NCBI GenBank assembly: GCA_033961575.1
Contig: CM066734.1
Coordinates: 78,281,501 to 78,345,500 of the forward strand
Direction: 5' to 3'
Length of the DNA stretch: 64,000 nucleotides
DNA from: Aselliscus stoliczkanus
Lineage: Eukaryota; Chordata; Mammalia; Chiroptera; Hipposideridae
Under the pieces are notes generated by a model. That model was not told the origin of the DNA and did not search any database. It worked only from the letters and a program-made list of their open reading frames with translations. Made by a program: the position numbers and the translations under genes. Shown piece by piece: positions 23,331 through 35,116 of this stretch. Position 1 is the first letter of the stretch. The number at the start of each line of letters is the position of its first letter.

Positions 23331-24049
23331 ATGGGGAGACAAAGAAATACAACCCAAATAAAAGAACAGAAGAAGCCTCCTGAATCAGTGGAACTAGAGG
23401 AAATAGAGGTAAACAACTTATCGGAGACAGAGTTCAGAACACTGATTATTAGAATGTTCAAGAAAATTAATGAAAATATAAAGAAGGATAGAGAAATCAT
23501 GAAAAGCAACCAGCTAGAACTTAAGAATGCGATTACTGAATTAAATAACAAATTCGATGGAGTGACTAGCAGATTGGATGAAGGAGAAAATCGAATCAGT
23601 GACTTAGAAGATAAGATAGCAGAGATCACCCAAGCGGTACAACAAAAAGAAAAAGAATGAAAAACATTGAAAATAGTTTAAGAGAGCTGGGAGACAACAT
23701 CACACACAACAATAAATGCATCATTGGAATACGAGAAAGAGAAGAGAGGAAGCAAGGGATTGAGAACATATTTGACGTAATAATGTCTATAAACTCTCCT
23801 AACCTGGCAAAGGACATTGAAATACAAGCCCAGGAAGTGCAGGGAGTTCCAACCAGGATGAGCCCAAACAGGCCCACACCAAGACATGTTATAATGAAAA
23901 TGGCCAGGGTTAAGGACAAAGACAGAATCCTTAAAGCAGCAAGGGAAAGGCAGCAAGTTACTTACAAGGGAACCCCCATAAGATCATCAGCAGACTTTTC
24001 TACAGAAACACTGCAGGCCAGAAGGGAGTGGCAGAGGTTTTCAAAGTGA
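23331..24049 (+). pseudogene. L1 ORF1p, frameshifted
   Basis: ORF1p is the RNA-binding, trimeric chaperone of the L1 particle. The start MGRQRN is the usual L1 ORF1 start. Codons to about residue 109 cover a charged N-terminus and a heptad-rich coiled coil (ends SRLDEGENRISDLEDKIAE). The frame then breaks in an A-rich tract at 23645-23660 (one-nucleotide shift). The next frame carries the RRM and C-terminal parts: NNKCIIGIRE, NRPTPRHVIMKMARVKDKDRIL and STETLQARREW. The protein would stop at QRFSK, short of the usual C-terminus, and the following 100 bp also look deleted. Not functional. Confidence 0.9.
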
Positions 24050-24224
24050 TGAAAAATAAAGGTTGTCATTAAAAATTGAAGGAGAGATAAAGAACTTCCC
24101 AGAAAAGAATAAGTTAAGGGAATTCATTACCACCAAGCCAGCTTTACAGGAAATGTTAAAGGGCTTCTTTAAGCAGAAGAGAAAAACAACCTAACTAAGG
24201 AAGCCTAAGGACACAAATAACAAA

Positions 24225-26052
24225 ATGGCAATAACTACGCATCTATCAATAATCATATTAAATTTAAATGGATTAAATGCTCCTATCAAAAGACATAGGG
24301 TGGCTGAATGGATAGGAAAGAAAGACCCCAGCATATACTGTATACAAGAGACTCACCTCAGATCTAAAGACACACACAGACTGAAAGTAAAGGGATGGAG
24401 TAAAGTATTTCATGCAAATGGAACTGAGAAAAAAGCTGGAGTAGTGATACTTATATCAGACAAAATGGACTTTAAATTGAAGAATATAATAAAGGACAAA
24501 GAAGGATACTTCATAATAATAAAGGGATAGATACAACAAGAGGACATAACCCTAGTGAGCATCTGTGTACCTAACATAGGAGCTCCTAAATATATAAAAC
24601 AGGTATTGTTCAACATAAAGATGGAGATCAACAGTAACACTATCATAGTAGGGGACTTCGACACCCCGCTGTCACCAATGGACAGATCCTCCAGACAGAA
24701 AATCATTGCAGAAACAGTGATCTTAAATGATACATTAGACCAGCTTGAGTTAACATACATTTTCAGAGCATTTCACCCCAAAGCTACAGAATATACATTC
24801 TTCTCAAGCGCACATGGAACATTTTCTAAGATAGACCACATGTTAGGACGCAAAGCAAGTCTCAATAACTTTAAGGAGATTGAAATCATTTTAAGTGTCT
24901 TCTCTGACCACAATGCTATGAAACTAGAAATCAATTATAAGAAGAAACCCGGAAAGTTGTCAAATAAATGGAGGCTAAATAACATGCTACTAAATAGTTA
25001 GTGGGTCTCAAATTAGATCAAGGAGGAAATCAAAAGATACCTCGAGACAAATGAAAATGAAAACACCACGACCAAAAATCTCTGGGATGCAGCAAAAGCA
25101 GTCCTAAGAGGGAAGTTCATAGCAGTGCAGGCCTACCTAAAGAAGGAAGAAAAATTTCAAATCAACAGGTTATCCTTACATTTCAGGGAACTGGAAAAAG
25201 GACAGCAAAAGAAACCCAAGGGGAGTAAAAGAAAGGAGATAATAAAGACCAGAGCAGAAATAAACAATATAGAGACTAGAAAAACAATACAAAAGATCAA
25301 CAAACCCAAGAGCTGTTTTTTTGTGTGTAGATATATAAAATTAAGAACCTCTAGTCAGGCTCATCGAAAAAAAAAAGAGAGAGAGAGGACTCAAATTAGT
25401 AAAATCAGGAATGAAAGTTGGGAAATGACTACACATCACAGAAATACAAAAATTTTTAGGAAATTGCTATGAGCAACTATATGCCAACAAATTTGACAAT
25501 CTGGAAGAAATGGATAATTTTCTAGAAGCATACAACCTTTCAAAGCTAATTTGAGAAAAAATGGAAAATCTAAATAGTCTGATTACTACCAAGGAAATTG
25601 AATCAGTAATTAACAAGCTCCCAACAAACAAAAGCCCTGGACTAGATGGCTTAACAATTGAATTTTATCAAACATTCAAAAAAGAACTATCACCTATTCT
25701 TCTCAAACTACTCCAAAAAAATCCAGAAGGAGGGAAGTCTCCCAAACTCTTTCTATGAAGCCATTATCACCCTGATTCCAAAACCAGATAAAGACAGCAC
25801 AAAAAAGGGAAATGACAGGCCAATATCACTGATGAATATAGGTGCAAAAATTCTCAATAAAATATTAGCAAACAGAATTCAGCAATATATTAAGAAGATC
25901 ATACATCATGATCAAGTGGGTTTCATCCCTAGTATGCAAGGCTGGTTCAACATTCATATATCAATTAATGTGATACATCACATCACCGAAATGATGAATA
26001 AAAATCATATGGTCATATCAACAGATGCAGAAAAAGCATTTGTCAAAATCTA
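24225..26052 (+). pseudogene. L1 ORF2p remnant: endonuclease and partial RT
   Basis: ORF2p nicks the target (APE-like endonuclease) and reverse-transcribes L1 RNA. The endonuclease part begins MAITTHLSII and shows NLNG, QETHLRSKD, VGDFDTPLS (usually GDFN, so the Asn is changed to Asp) and SDHNAMKLEI. In-frame stops lie at 24528 and 24999. Frame changes follow near 25480 and 25700. The RT start is seen as [33 protein letters not shown] and STDAEKAF. The next motif residue is Val where Asp is normal. Sequence ends there: the YxDD catalytic motif, the rest of RT and the Cys-rich region are absent. Confidence 0.9.
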
Positions 26053-26330
26053 ACACATTAATTCGAAAAAATATATGCATCCCTATGTTCATTGCAGCAC
26101 TATATACAATAGCCAGACTTGGAAACAATCAAAATGCCCATCAGTAGATGACTGGATTAAGAAACTGTAATACATTTACACAATGGAGTATTACGCAGCT
26201 ATAAAGAAGAAAGAAATCGTACCATTTGCAATGATATGGGTGGATCTAGAGAACATTATGCTAAGTGAAATATGTCAGTCAGAGGAAGACAAATGCATAT
26301 GATCTCACTTATATGTGGAATCTAAAGAAC
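26053..26330 (+). pseudogene. L1 ORF2 C-terminal remnant and 3'UTR start
   Basis: Resumes directly after the deletion with the text of the last ~80 codons of ORF2 (blocks encoding LENNQNAH-like and MEYYAAIK-like residues, then 'atgctaagtgaaata'). The deletion junction is at about 26052-26065. The G-rich 3'UTR and tail follow to 26859. Confidence 0.8.
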
Positions 26331-26726
26331 TGAATAAATGAGCAAAATAAACAGAAATAGTCTTAGATACACAAAGGGAAAACTGATGAGGGCTACATGG
26401 GACGGGGGTGGGCATGAGGGAGAAGGGGAAGCTACGAGGCAACATAAACTGGTAATACAATACTACCGCAGAGACAGAAGAGACAGTTTAGGGAATATAA
26501 TCAATAATGTTGCAAATATTTTTTTAGGGGACCAGATGGACTCATGTCTTGTCAGGGAGACCACTTCATCGACAGTGTAGTGGCCTGACTACTGCACTGT
26601 ACATCTGGAGCTGCCACTGATTAATATTAGATGTTGACTATAATTTAACACATATGTAGTCATGGGATGTGGAATATAGTGCGGGGATGTAGTCAATGGA
26701 ATTGTAATAGATATGTATGATTTCAA

Positions 26727-26757
26727 GGGTGGGAGGACAGGGGAGGGGGAAGGGGGT
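26727..26757 (+). promoter_or_regulatory. G-rich tract in L1 3'UTR
   Basis: GGGTGGGAGG-ACAGGGGAGGGGGAAGGGGG supplies at least four G3 runs. Mammalian L1 3'UTRs are known to carry G-rich, quadruplex-capable polypurine tracts; this is the one for the element at 20729-26859. Confidence 0.7.
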
Positions 26758-26875
26758 AGTCACTTTATAAGGGGTGAAAAAGATAACTATTGTATAGTTT
26801 TGTACATCTGTAACTATTAATAATAATAAAAATAAAAATAAAAAATAAAAATAAATTTAAAAAATAGTTATATGA

Positions 26876-27700
26876 TAACTAGCCATCAAATTCAAGGTCA
26901 CAATTTCCTGGAAGGGACGGATATTTATTAATATGCACACATTTATAAGTTTTACAATGTATTACATATTATAAGTTCACAATGAAAAGTAGACTTAGCA
27001 AAAATATGAAATATTAAATCTGTCTTGAATGAATTAGGAGATCATCTATATTTAGGCAGACATACATAATATATTTTTTTAAATAAACCATTAGTAAAAT
27101 TACTTCTAAACATTATTCTATATACTGTGCAAGAATTTCCAAGTAAAGTATCAATTTACATTTCCTGAAAAGAAAAGCTACGCAATGAATTACTTTACAA
27201 ATGGATTTTAAAACAACGAACGAAACTACTTGCATTGATGTATTGATGTTTTTCAAATGTTCTGTATTTCTTCCCCCAAAGTCATTTAAATTTATTCATG
27301 CATTACATTAGAACAAGGAAAACTAAGGTTATTCTCTGGAAAAATAGCTGAAATTTGAAATGGAATATCCTTGCTTTTTGGAAATGAATTATGTGGGATA
27401 GCTATTGGTAGTGAGAACTACATAACATATATATGTTATTACAACTTTTAGATTAAATCCTGTATGTTTTGAAAGAGTATTCACATAAAAATGTAGAAAA
27501 GCTTTCGTTTAATGAACAGTGAAGGGGAAAGTAACTAGTATTAATTATTGATTCAATTTATATTTTGTCAACCTTAAATGTTAAATTTTGTTGCACTAAA
27601 ATATTTAGCTAAGATTAATTTCATTCATGTTCTGAATATAACCAGTAACTGATCATTTCTATTTTCTAAATGCCAGCTATAACATGTCATTTATGTTACC
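26876..27700. other. Unassigned AT-rich DNA
   Basis: No gene or repeat family recognised between the L1 TSD and the CTAT microsatellite. Confidence 0.6.
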
Positions 27701-27720
27701 TATATATACTATCTCTATCA

Positions 27721-27763
27721 ATCTCTATCTGTCTGTCTATCTATCTATCTATCTATCTATCAC
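27721..27763. repeat. (CTAT)n microsatellite
   Basis: CTAT/CTGT units after tctctatcaatctctat; a short tetranucleotide array. Confidence 0.9.
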
Positions 27764-28779
27764 CTATCTGTAGATACCAGGAACTATAGGCATTTATAAA
27801 TATTTTTAGTGACTTATAGAATCTTCTATATCTATAAGATACAGAAGCATCTTAGAGTATGTATATAAATATATAAATATTTATATAAGATAATGATAAT
27901 AGATATAGAATTTTATGTATTAGAAGATACAAGGTGAATGGAAACCAAAAGACTCAAAAAGCCAAAAGTATTTCTGAGAAAGTAAATCAACTGTGAAGGC
28001 ACCACAGTTCCTATTTTAAGGATTATTAGAAAGTTATAATAATCAAAACAATACGATACTGGCATAAAAACAGACACACAGGCCAATGGAACAGATTAAA
28101 GAACCCAGGAATAAGCCTAGTTATATATGGTCAACTAATATCTGACAATGGAGCCAAGAAGATGCAATGGGGAAACCATGGTCTCATCCATAAATAGTGT
28201 TGATAAAACAGAAAAACACATTCAGAAGAATAACATTGAACCCCTATCGTATACCACTCACAAAAATTAACTCAAAATGAATTAAAGACTTAAATGCATG
28301 ACCCCAAATTTAAAATTACTAGAAGAAAACACAGGAAATAGCTTCTTGTCACTGGTCTTGGCAAATAATTTTTTGATATGACACAAAAAACACAAACACC
28401 AAAAGGAAAAATCAACAAATGGGACTACATCAAACTAAAAAGTCTTTGCACAACAAGAGAAATAATCAGCAAAATTAAAAGCAACCTATGGAATGGGAAA
28501 AAAAAATATTTATGAACCATCTAACTGTTGAGGAGTTAATGTCCAAAATATATAAGGACCATGTAACTCAATAACAAAAGAGCAATCTGATTTAAAAATG
28601 GATAATTTAAATAGACATTTTTCCAAAGAAGACAGATATAGCCAACAATGCATGAAAAGATGCTCAACATTACTAACCATCAGGGAAATACAAATGAAAA
28701 GCACAATGAGATATCACCTCACACCTGTTAGAATGGCTATTATTAAAAACAAAAAAAACAAAAAAACAAGAAACAACAA

Positions 28780-29268
28780 TGTCCTCGCTGGGCGGGGGGA
28801 CGGTTTCAGAGATGAGATGCCCAATGGTAAAAAAGACACCCAGAGCCGACATGAGGAAGAACCAGCATCATTTGGGTTTGTTTTTTTTTTGTTTTTTTTG
28901 AGGGTAGTGTCATTGGCCCTCATATGTGGGACCCGAACCGGGGCCGCTGGCTTCCCAAGCCAGCGCTCAACCACTGCGCCACTCAGCCGGCCCCAGAACC
29001 AGCATCTTTAATCAGCAATAGCAACCATTATATAGAGGTTTGGGGGAAGGAGAGTGCACGGAAGTGCGCATGCTCCCTCCTGCAAGTGTAAAGCATGTTT
29101 ACCTAAAGGATTTATGTAACCAGATCCTGGTGCCTGCACAGCAGGCTCCAAAGTCAAGGTCTCTCTGCTGGGGGTCGGGGTCAGTGGTCAGCCTGCACAC
29201 AGCTGGACATTCCCCACCCTGTCCCAGGACCTCTGGGGTGCTCGCCTAAATGTGCCTGGGCCCTGTCA
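28780..29268 (-). mobile_element. Solo LTR with 5-bp TSD, split by a SINE
   Basis: Starts TGTCCTCGC (28780) and ends CCCTGTCA (29268), with the direct repeat aacaa at 28775-28779 and 29269-29273. Removing it restores continuous L1 text. On the minus strand it has a TATA-like TATATAATGG and ATTAAAG downstream, so its sense is minus. Without the SINE it is about 365 bp. A 5-bp duplication fits several ERV classes (ERVL/ERV3-like among them), so class is not fixed. No internal viral sequence remains, as expected after LTR-LTR recombination. Confidence 0.85.
28870..28994 (-). mobile_element. tRNA-derived SINE, copy C, inside the solo LTR
   Basis: Antisense SINE with a T-rich stretch at its left end and a perfect 12-bp TSD agaaccagcatc at 28858-28869 and 28995-29006. 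The TSD is LTR sequence, so this is the youngest of three nested insertions (L1, then LTR, then SINE). Confidence 0.93.
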
Positions 29269-29539
29269 AACAATGTTGGCAAACTTTGGAGAAAAAGGAA
29301 CCCTTTGCACTGTTGATTGGAATGTAAATAGGTACAGCCATTATAGAAAATATTAAACATAGAGTTACAACATTTTCCAGCAATCTCACTTCTAGGTATA
29401 TATCCAAAGGAAAACAAAACACTGTCTCAAAGAGATATTTTCACTGCATATTTATTGCAGCATTATTCACAATACCCAAGTGGACACTAACAGATGAATG
29501 GAAAACACATGAATGGATAAAGAAAATATGAAATATATA

Positions 29540-29640
29540 TACATGGGTCCAGTCATAAGTGGACTTTTTTTTTAATTGACTGCAGTTCAATTGACTTCCA
29601 CAATTTAAATCTATGCTATTCAAGGGACAACTGTATATAC
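29540..29640. mobile_element. Possible Tigger-type DNA transposon fragment
   Basis: 'acatgggtcc...ataagtggac-t(n)' and 'caagggacaactgtatata' resemble the ends of remembered Tigger/MER2-group elements ('gggtccacttata...' and 'aagggtcaactgtata'). It sits inside L1 3' sequence and is followed by a CA repeat. Low confidence. Confidence 0.35.
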
Positions 29641-29643
29641 GTT

Positions 29644-29645
<2 letters not shown>

Positions 29646-29683
<38 letters not shown>
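29646..29683. repeat. (CA)n microsatellite
   Basis: About 19 CA units within the L1 tail region. Confidence 0.95.
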
Positions 29684-29685
<2 letters not shown>

Positions 29686-29852
29686 AGAGAAGAAAACGCT
29701 GCCTCTTGCATCAACTTGATAGACTGAGTGCATTATGCTGAGTGAAATATATCAGACAGAAAAAGACAAATACTGTATTTTCTCACTTACATGCAGAATC
29801 TAAAAAACAGCCAAACTTATAAAAATAGAATGTGGAATGATGGTTGTTGTCA

Positions 29853-29896
29853 GGGGCTGGGGGGTGGGGGTGGGGTGGTAGGGGAGGTGGTGGTGG
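29853..29896 (+). promoter_or_regulatory. G-rich tract in L1 3'UTR
   Basis: GGGG-CT-GGGGGG-T-GGGGG-T-GGGG-TGGTA-GGGG supplies five G4+ runs in 40 bases, a strong quadruplex-type motif in the 3'UTR of the older L1. Confidence 0.8.
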
Positions 29897-30197
29897 CAAA
29901 ACTGGGGAGATGTTGGTTAAAGAGTACAAACTCCCAGCTACAAGATAAATACATTTTGGGGAGCTAATGTATGGCATGGTGATTATAACAGTATTATATT
30001 ATAAACTTGAAAGTGAAGAGAGTAAATGTTATCACCACACAGAAATCATAATCATGTGAGTGAATGGTGGTGTTAACTAACCATATTGTAGTAATCATTT
30101 TGCAGTATGCACATGTATCTAATCATCACATTGTATTCCTTAAACTTGCACATATTATATGTCAATACTATCTCAATAAAGCTGGAAAAATACGATA

Positions 30198-31570
30198 TTA
30201 AACTTAAAAGAAAACACAGTTTAATTTATTTTAATATTCTTTGATGACCTTATTTTAATATATATGTATGCATATGTATCATATATTGTTAAGTACCTTA
30301 AATAACTATAATTATTTCACTTTTGTATAAAATCATGAAATGAAGTTAGGAAAAGCCAGAATTTATTATGTGATTATAGTTGGTAATGTTTTAAGGTTTT
30401 TGAATATATTAGTTAATTTAGATTTTACAACAATTATTAGTTAGGCATTATTATTAGTCATATTTTACAGATGAGGAAAGAAATATAGAAAAAATAAATA
30501 ACATTTTTGTCACATAACAAGTTAGTGGCAGGGCCAATAGTTGAAGCTAGGCATTCTGGCTTGAAATCTAACATTTTCAATCTCCGGAATATAGTTATTT
30601 ATAGTAATACAATGATATATTTTACTATTTAATTTAAAAAGTCTTTTCTTTATTTGTCCTGAAAAAAACAAAGTAACATCTGAAATGAGTCGAATGCTAA
30701 AATTTTAGTGCATTACTTTAAAGAACAAAATTTAGGATAATATATATGCTACCAGCATCACTTTTCACAAAGAAATTTGACTTCACAGTGTCATAGTATT
30801 TTGTAAAGTTCCTTTTCCTTTTAAGAAAAAGAGAAAGTCAAATTGAACTCAAAGTCATAGTTTTGTCATATTAAACTTTACACTAAATACAAGGATCTGT
30901 CAAATATATCAAAGAATAACAAAATGCATTTAGAATGCTTGTTTGTCAAATTATGTTAAAGAATTCCCCACATTAATTATCATACTGGACGATTTAAAGG
31001 AGAGCAGAATTATTGAAAATTTAGAATTAAAGACATAATGTAGAAGGTTACACATAAATAGGTAATGAGGTAAATAATAGCAAGAAACATACTCAGTGTT
31101 CTGATACAGTTGGAGGAGAAAGCAAAAGCAGGGTTTGATTTATGAAAGTAAAATCAACTTTAAAAAGAATCTCACTTTCAGACACTAATAATCAAAAAAT
31201 TATAGATCTTTAGAGTTGTATAGATTCTTAGAAGAAATATGCCTTATCTGATTTATATGATTTCCAAAGATCTATATACGATTTCCAAAGATCTATAGCA
31301 TCTAAAATATGCAAAGCATCTTTCTCATGATAATTCAAAAAGAAATCTTTCACCAAATGCATTTATGGGAAATTCAGTCTATTTCAATGCAACCTATTTA
31401 ATCTTTGTTATTAATGATAGACAGTCTGCCTCAAAATATCATCTATATTACTTTTTTAGTGATTCTATTTTTGTTCCAGGGATACAAAGTATTCAAGGCT
31501 AATGCTCCTTTTAAATGGCATTCTAACTGTCATAAGATATGTAATCAAGAATAGCATTGGGTACATTACA
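30198..31570. other. Unassigned AT-rich DNA with one MIR-like trace
   Basis: No gene recognised. At 30415-30585 the order 'ttttacagatgaggaaag...gttagtggcagggccaatag...gaagctaggcattctggctt' matches the antisense strand of MIR. The rest is AT-rich and unassigned. Confidence 0.6.
30415..30585 (-). repeat. MIR SINE, antisense
   Basis: Contains 'ttttacagatgaggaaa', the complement of the MIR 'tttcctcatctgtaaaa' block, followed by 'agttagtggcagggcc' and 'ggcattctggctt', the expected order for antisense MIR. Confidence 0.75.
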
Positions 31571-34480
31571 AAAACATGTCTCCAAATATCCTTGCTAGTT
31601 AACATGAAAGAATAAGTAGTGAAAAAAAATTTAAACATGAAGCTGCATACTTAGCATAACTTAAAGACGGATAATGCTGAACTGCAGAATAGCAGTGAGT
31701 AAAAAGGGAAATATCACCAAACTGTTGGGTGTAGCATTTTGGACTGCCACCCCACCTCAGCCCAGCTGCAAGGCTTTGGGAAGAGCAAATGCAGACAGAA
31801 AATCTGCAGGAAAGAGAAAAGAGACTAGAGAAGAAGATTAAATTAATTTCCAAGAAGATTAAATCCATTCTAAAACAAAAACATTGGAAAAGTGTCTAGA
31901 CAGATTAGAGCATGGTGTACTGGGAAAGGATTCAAAACACCAGTTACTTGAAAAAGCAAAATTGAAAGCTGCACATGTCATTTAAAGAGTCCCATCAAAT
32001 TTTAAGGGATTGCACGATTCAAAGGTCTGTTGCTGTAACACATAGATTCTGTGGGAGAAAAATAAAAAGGTGAAAAAGAAATAGAAAACATCCTTTAGGA
32101 ATTAGGAGGAAGAATAAGGAACATTTTAAAGCACTGAAAGACAAAAGTAAACCATCATTTGAAATTCTCACAACACCTCCCACATTAACAACTTTTTTTT
32201 TTTTTAATATGCTAAAGTAACTGGATTTTGCTCTCCAGACAGAAGAGGGCACCATTAAACTAATAATCTTTTGACATAGTCCATCATCATAGAAATCAAT
32301 GAGGGGAAAAACAAAAAAAGACTTTACATATCTAGTGCAGAAAATCTGGAAACAAAATTTCAAACATATCAAATGAAGAATAAATAATATCAGTGAAAAA
32401 TAGTCATGAACAAGCAGAAAATAGAAGTCAACACTCAAAACACAGTTAAATATACTCAGATAAGCATTGAGTATATAGAAAAGTATGTTGAATAAAAATT
32501 CATAAACTAAACTCACAAAAAAAGCAATAAAGAGTGAATTGATTGAAATCTGAAACAGATGAAAAATCCAAAACCTCAGAACTGAAAAACAAATTTTAAA
32601 GTCCTCAAGGGAATTAGATTCATATGAAAATTTAACAAAATACATTGAAGAAAGTAAGAAAACACAACCAAGGGAAGGTATAACAGGAAGAAAGTAGTTA
32701 AAATGATTAGTAAAAATGGAAAGAATTGGCAAAAATCAATATATTTATTTTATTTTATTTTTTTTTGAGGGCAGTGTCACTGGCCCTCACATGTGGGACC
32801 GAACCGGGGCCGCTGGCTTTCCAAACCAGCGCTTAACCGCCACGCCACTCGGCCGGCCCTAATATATTTAAATTATCAGAGTCCCTGAAGATAAAAATTA
32901 AACAAGGGAAAAATAAAACAAATTAAAAACAAACAATGAAAAAACAAATAAACAAACAAATCTACAACTCAGGAAACATTGCAGAAATAGAAAGAAAAAG
33001 ACAAAACCATGAATCTGTAGTTACTAAATATTTGAAAAAATAAAGGAAGAAAGATCAACTCTAAGTCATAGCCTAGTAAAACTATTAGATTTCAAAAACA
33101 AACAAACAAAGATTATTGTAGCCTCCAGGAATAAAGATTAAATAACTTAGAGAAGCAAAGTAGCATACTCTCATCAAGCTTTTTAAAACTGGCATGCAGA
33201 AGGAAGTATCATTGGAGCACATAAATATATACACGTATACATGAATAAATAAATAATGGAAACCAGAGATGTTATATCTAGCTCAACTACCTTATAAATA
33301 TTAAGATTTTAGGGAAAAAAATGTTTTCAGCATACAGGAAATTAGGGAAATCTTTACTCTCATCCCTTCTTTAAAAATCAACTACTAGATGTATATCTCA
33401 ACCACGTGTGACTGGTGAGCATTTTAAAACATAAAAGTGATGAGAGTGGAAAATAGAACATGGAAAAGTTTGTTTTTATATAAGCAAAGGTGGGTATGAA
33501 AGGATATCACAATAAACAGATGAAGTAAGTAGTTAAAGATCTGACAACATTGTAAACCATGTAAGTTAAAAAGTAAGAACTAGAAAAAAATTACAACCCC
33601 TCCTAGGTAAAACAAATAGACAATCAAATCGGTAAAGAAGAAAAGAATAAACATCTTGTAGAAAAATAAATGTAGAAAATAAAAATACACAAAATTATAA
33701 AATTAGAAAAACCTTATTAGTAATAACAATAACAGAATATAGGCTTAACTACCTGTTTGGATAAAAAAAAACAAGTTGGCTCCCACAGATAACCTAACTA
33801 CATTTTGTATACAAAAGACCCATCTAAAACAAAATAAACTGAAGAGCTAAATATAAAGTGATAGAAAAAAGTACTGATGGCAAAGAGATACAAAAAGAAA
33901 GCACAGGCATTGATCCTACTATAAGACAAATTGGAATCCAATTTTTAGAACACTAAGCAGGAAAAGAATACTTTTGAAAGCTAAAAGCCACACTTTTCAA
34001 TAAAGACATAAAATATATGAATATTTAAGAATGAAATAACACATCAATCATCCTAATGATTCACCTACTATAAGAGATGTGATAAGACAGAACAAAATAA
34101 TAGCAAATTTTAATACACCATATTCAATGCAAGACAGATCATGTGGATAAAAAAATAGGTAATGAAAAGAAAGACTAAACAACATAATTAATATGATAGA
34201 CTTTATGGGTAGATTGAACACAACACTCTACTCATTCTTCTCAAATGCCTACAACACATTCATAATTTGTCATATACTAGATTTGAAAATATATATGAGT
34301 CACTTTAGTAAAGAAGAATTTCACAAATAAAACTACAAACAGCACTCTCTGAACATAATGCAATAAGATTAAAAAATATTTTCTATCAAAACATGAAGTC
34401 CATGTTTGTTTTCAACTGCAGGATGTAAAGAACTTCAAAGTCATTACTCCCATTCTTACATTAAGAAAAAAGCTAAACAA
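31570..34480 (+). mobile_element. A-rich, highly degraded L1M-type sequence
   Basis: The plus strand is strongly A-rich. Bases 32020-32730 look like decayed ORF1 coiled-coil sequence. Bases 33720-34400 retain the order of the ORF2 endonuclease region: 'acatttt-gtatacaaaagacccatctaaaa', later 'ttctcaaatgcctacaacacattcata', then 'tctctgaacataatgcaataag' (compare DHNAI). Many stops and indels. The longest open frame in the window (237 codons, minus strand 32019-32732) is the antisense shadow of this A-rich stretch, not a gene. Confidence 0.55.
32748..32860 (-). mobile_element. tRNA-derived SINE, copy D
   Basis: Antisense SINE with a T-rich tract ahead of it. Perfect 10-bp TSD aatatattta at 32738-32747 and 32861-32870. 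B-box complement (GGGACCGAACC) and head complement (CGGCCGGCCC) are intact. Confidence 0.93.
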
Positions 34481-35011
34481 AATAAAAAATCAATGCTTTT
34501 TAATACACTTATTGGAGACTTGCCTTGAAATTTGGAGGAACGGGCATATATAGAGTCACAACCAAGAGATAATTATTTGGGGCAGAACACTCTGAAGCAA
34601 TACACCGTAAAAACACTGAAATGGCAATTTTGACAATACTCTGAGGCTTCCTAAGAATTAGTATGATAGTGAGAAAATCCAAGGGTTTTATTCTTGGGAA
34701 TTAATGGCTCCTAAAAATCTAAAGGCTGTACCCTCTCCCAAAACTTTCATGAATTTTTACCACCAGAAGCCCCACTGTATTCTCATGGAGACAGCCAAGA
34801 AAGCTCCCCTTTTAACTAAGGCAATAGGGAGGGGGTAATAACCATTTTAGCATTTATTCAAAGTACCCTTCATAAAGTTCTACTCCTCCAGGAAAAAAGA
34901 CTTTCCCAAGGACTTATTCCACCTTGGGGAAAAGCATTCTCTGACTTCAGCCCACTGTAGTCTTCCTGTCCCACTTAATGGGAAAGGGAGAAAAAGCTAA
35001 GAAACATTTTT

Positions 35012-35116
35012 TTTTTTTTTTTTGAGGGCAGTGTGACTGGCCCTCATATGTGGGACCTAACCGGGGCCACTGGCTTCCCAAGCCAACGCTTAACCACCAC
35101 GCCACTCAGCCAGCCC
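35012..35116 (-). mobile_element. tRNA-derived SINE, copy E
   Basis: Antisense SINE with TSD taagaaacattttt at 34998-35011 and 35117-35130. The poly(T) continues directly from the left duplication. Inserted in the HAL1-type 5' region. Confidence 0.93.

Larger units (their letters stand above)
20729..26859 (+). mobile_element. L1 retrotransposon with both ends, ORF2 internally deleted
   Basis: Flanked by a 16-bp TSD, aaaaatagttatacga (20713-20728) and aaaaatagttatatga (26860-26875), one mismatch. Order: a ~2.6-kb 5'UTR with a GC-rich monomer array, ORF1 (23331-24049, frameshifted), a short intergenic stretch, ORF2 remnants (24225-26330), a 3'UTR with a G-rich tract (26727-26757) and an A-rich (AATAA)n-like tail. 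At about 6.1 kb it is short for an L1 with a 5'UTR this long; the deficit is the deletion near 26052. Age looks intermediate: ends and TSD are preserved but both frames are broken. Confidence 0.93.
28015..30197 (+). mobile_element. 5'-truncated old L1, interrupted by a solo LTR
   Basis: Begins within the ORF2 3' region ('ataatcaaaacaatacgatactggcataaaaac'). It continues to 28779, is split by an LTR, and resumes at 29269 ('tgttggcaaactttggagaaaaagg') through the ORF2 C-terminal region and 3'UTR to 'tctcaataaagctgg' near 30185. A G-rich tract at 29853-29896 marks the 3'UTR. A ~100-bp block at 29540-29640 interrupts the text (separate entry). Reading frames are broken throughout. Confidence 0.85.

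Noticed and set aside
32019..32732. A 237-codon open frame on the minus strand, hydrophobic and rich in Phe/Leu/Ser
   Set aside because: It is the complement of an A-rich, ORF1-like decayed L1 stretch. Low complexity (T-rich codons) explains both the lack of stops and the membrane-like look; no domain or neighbour supports a gene.
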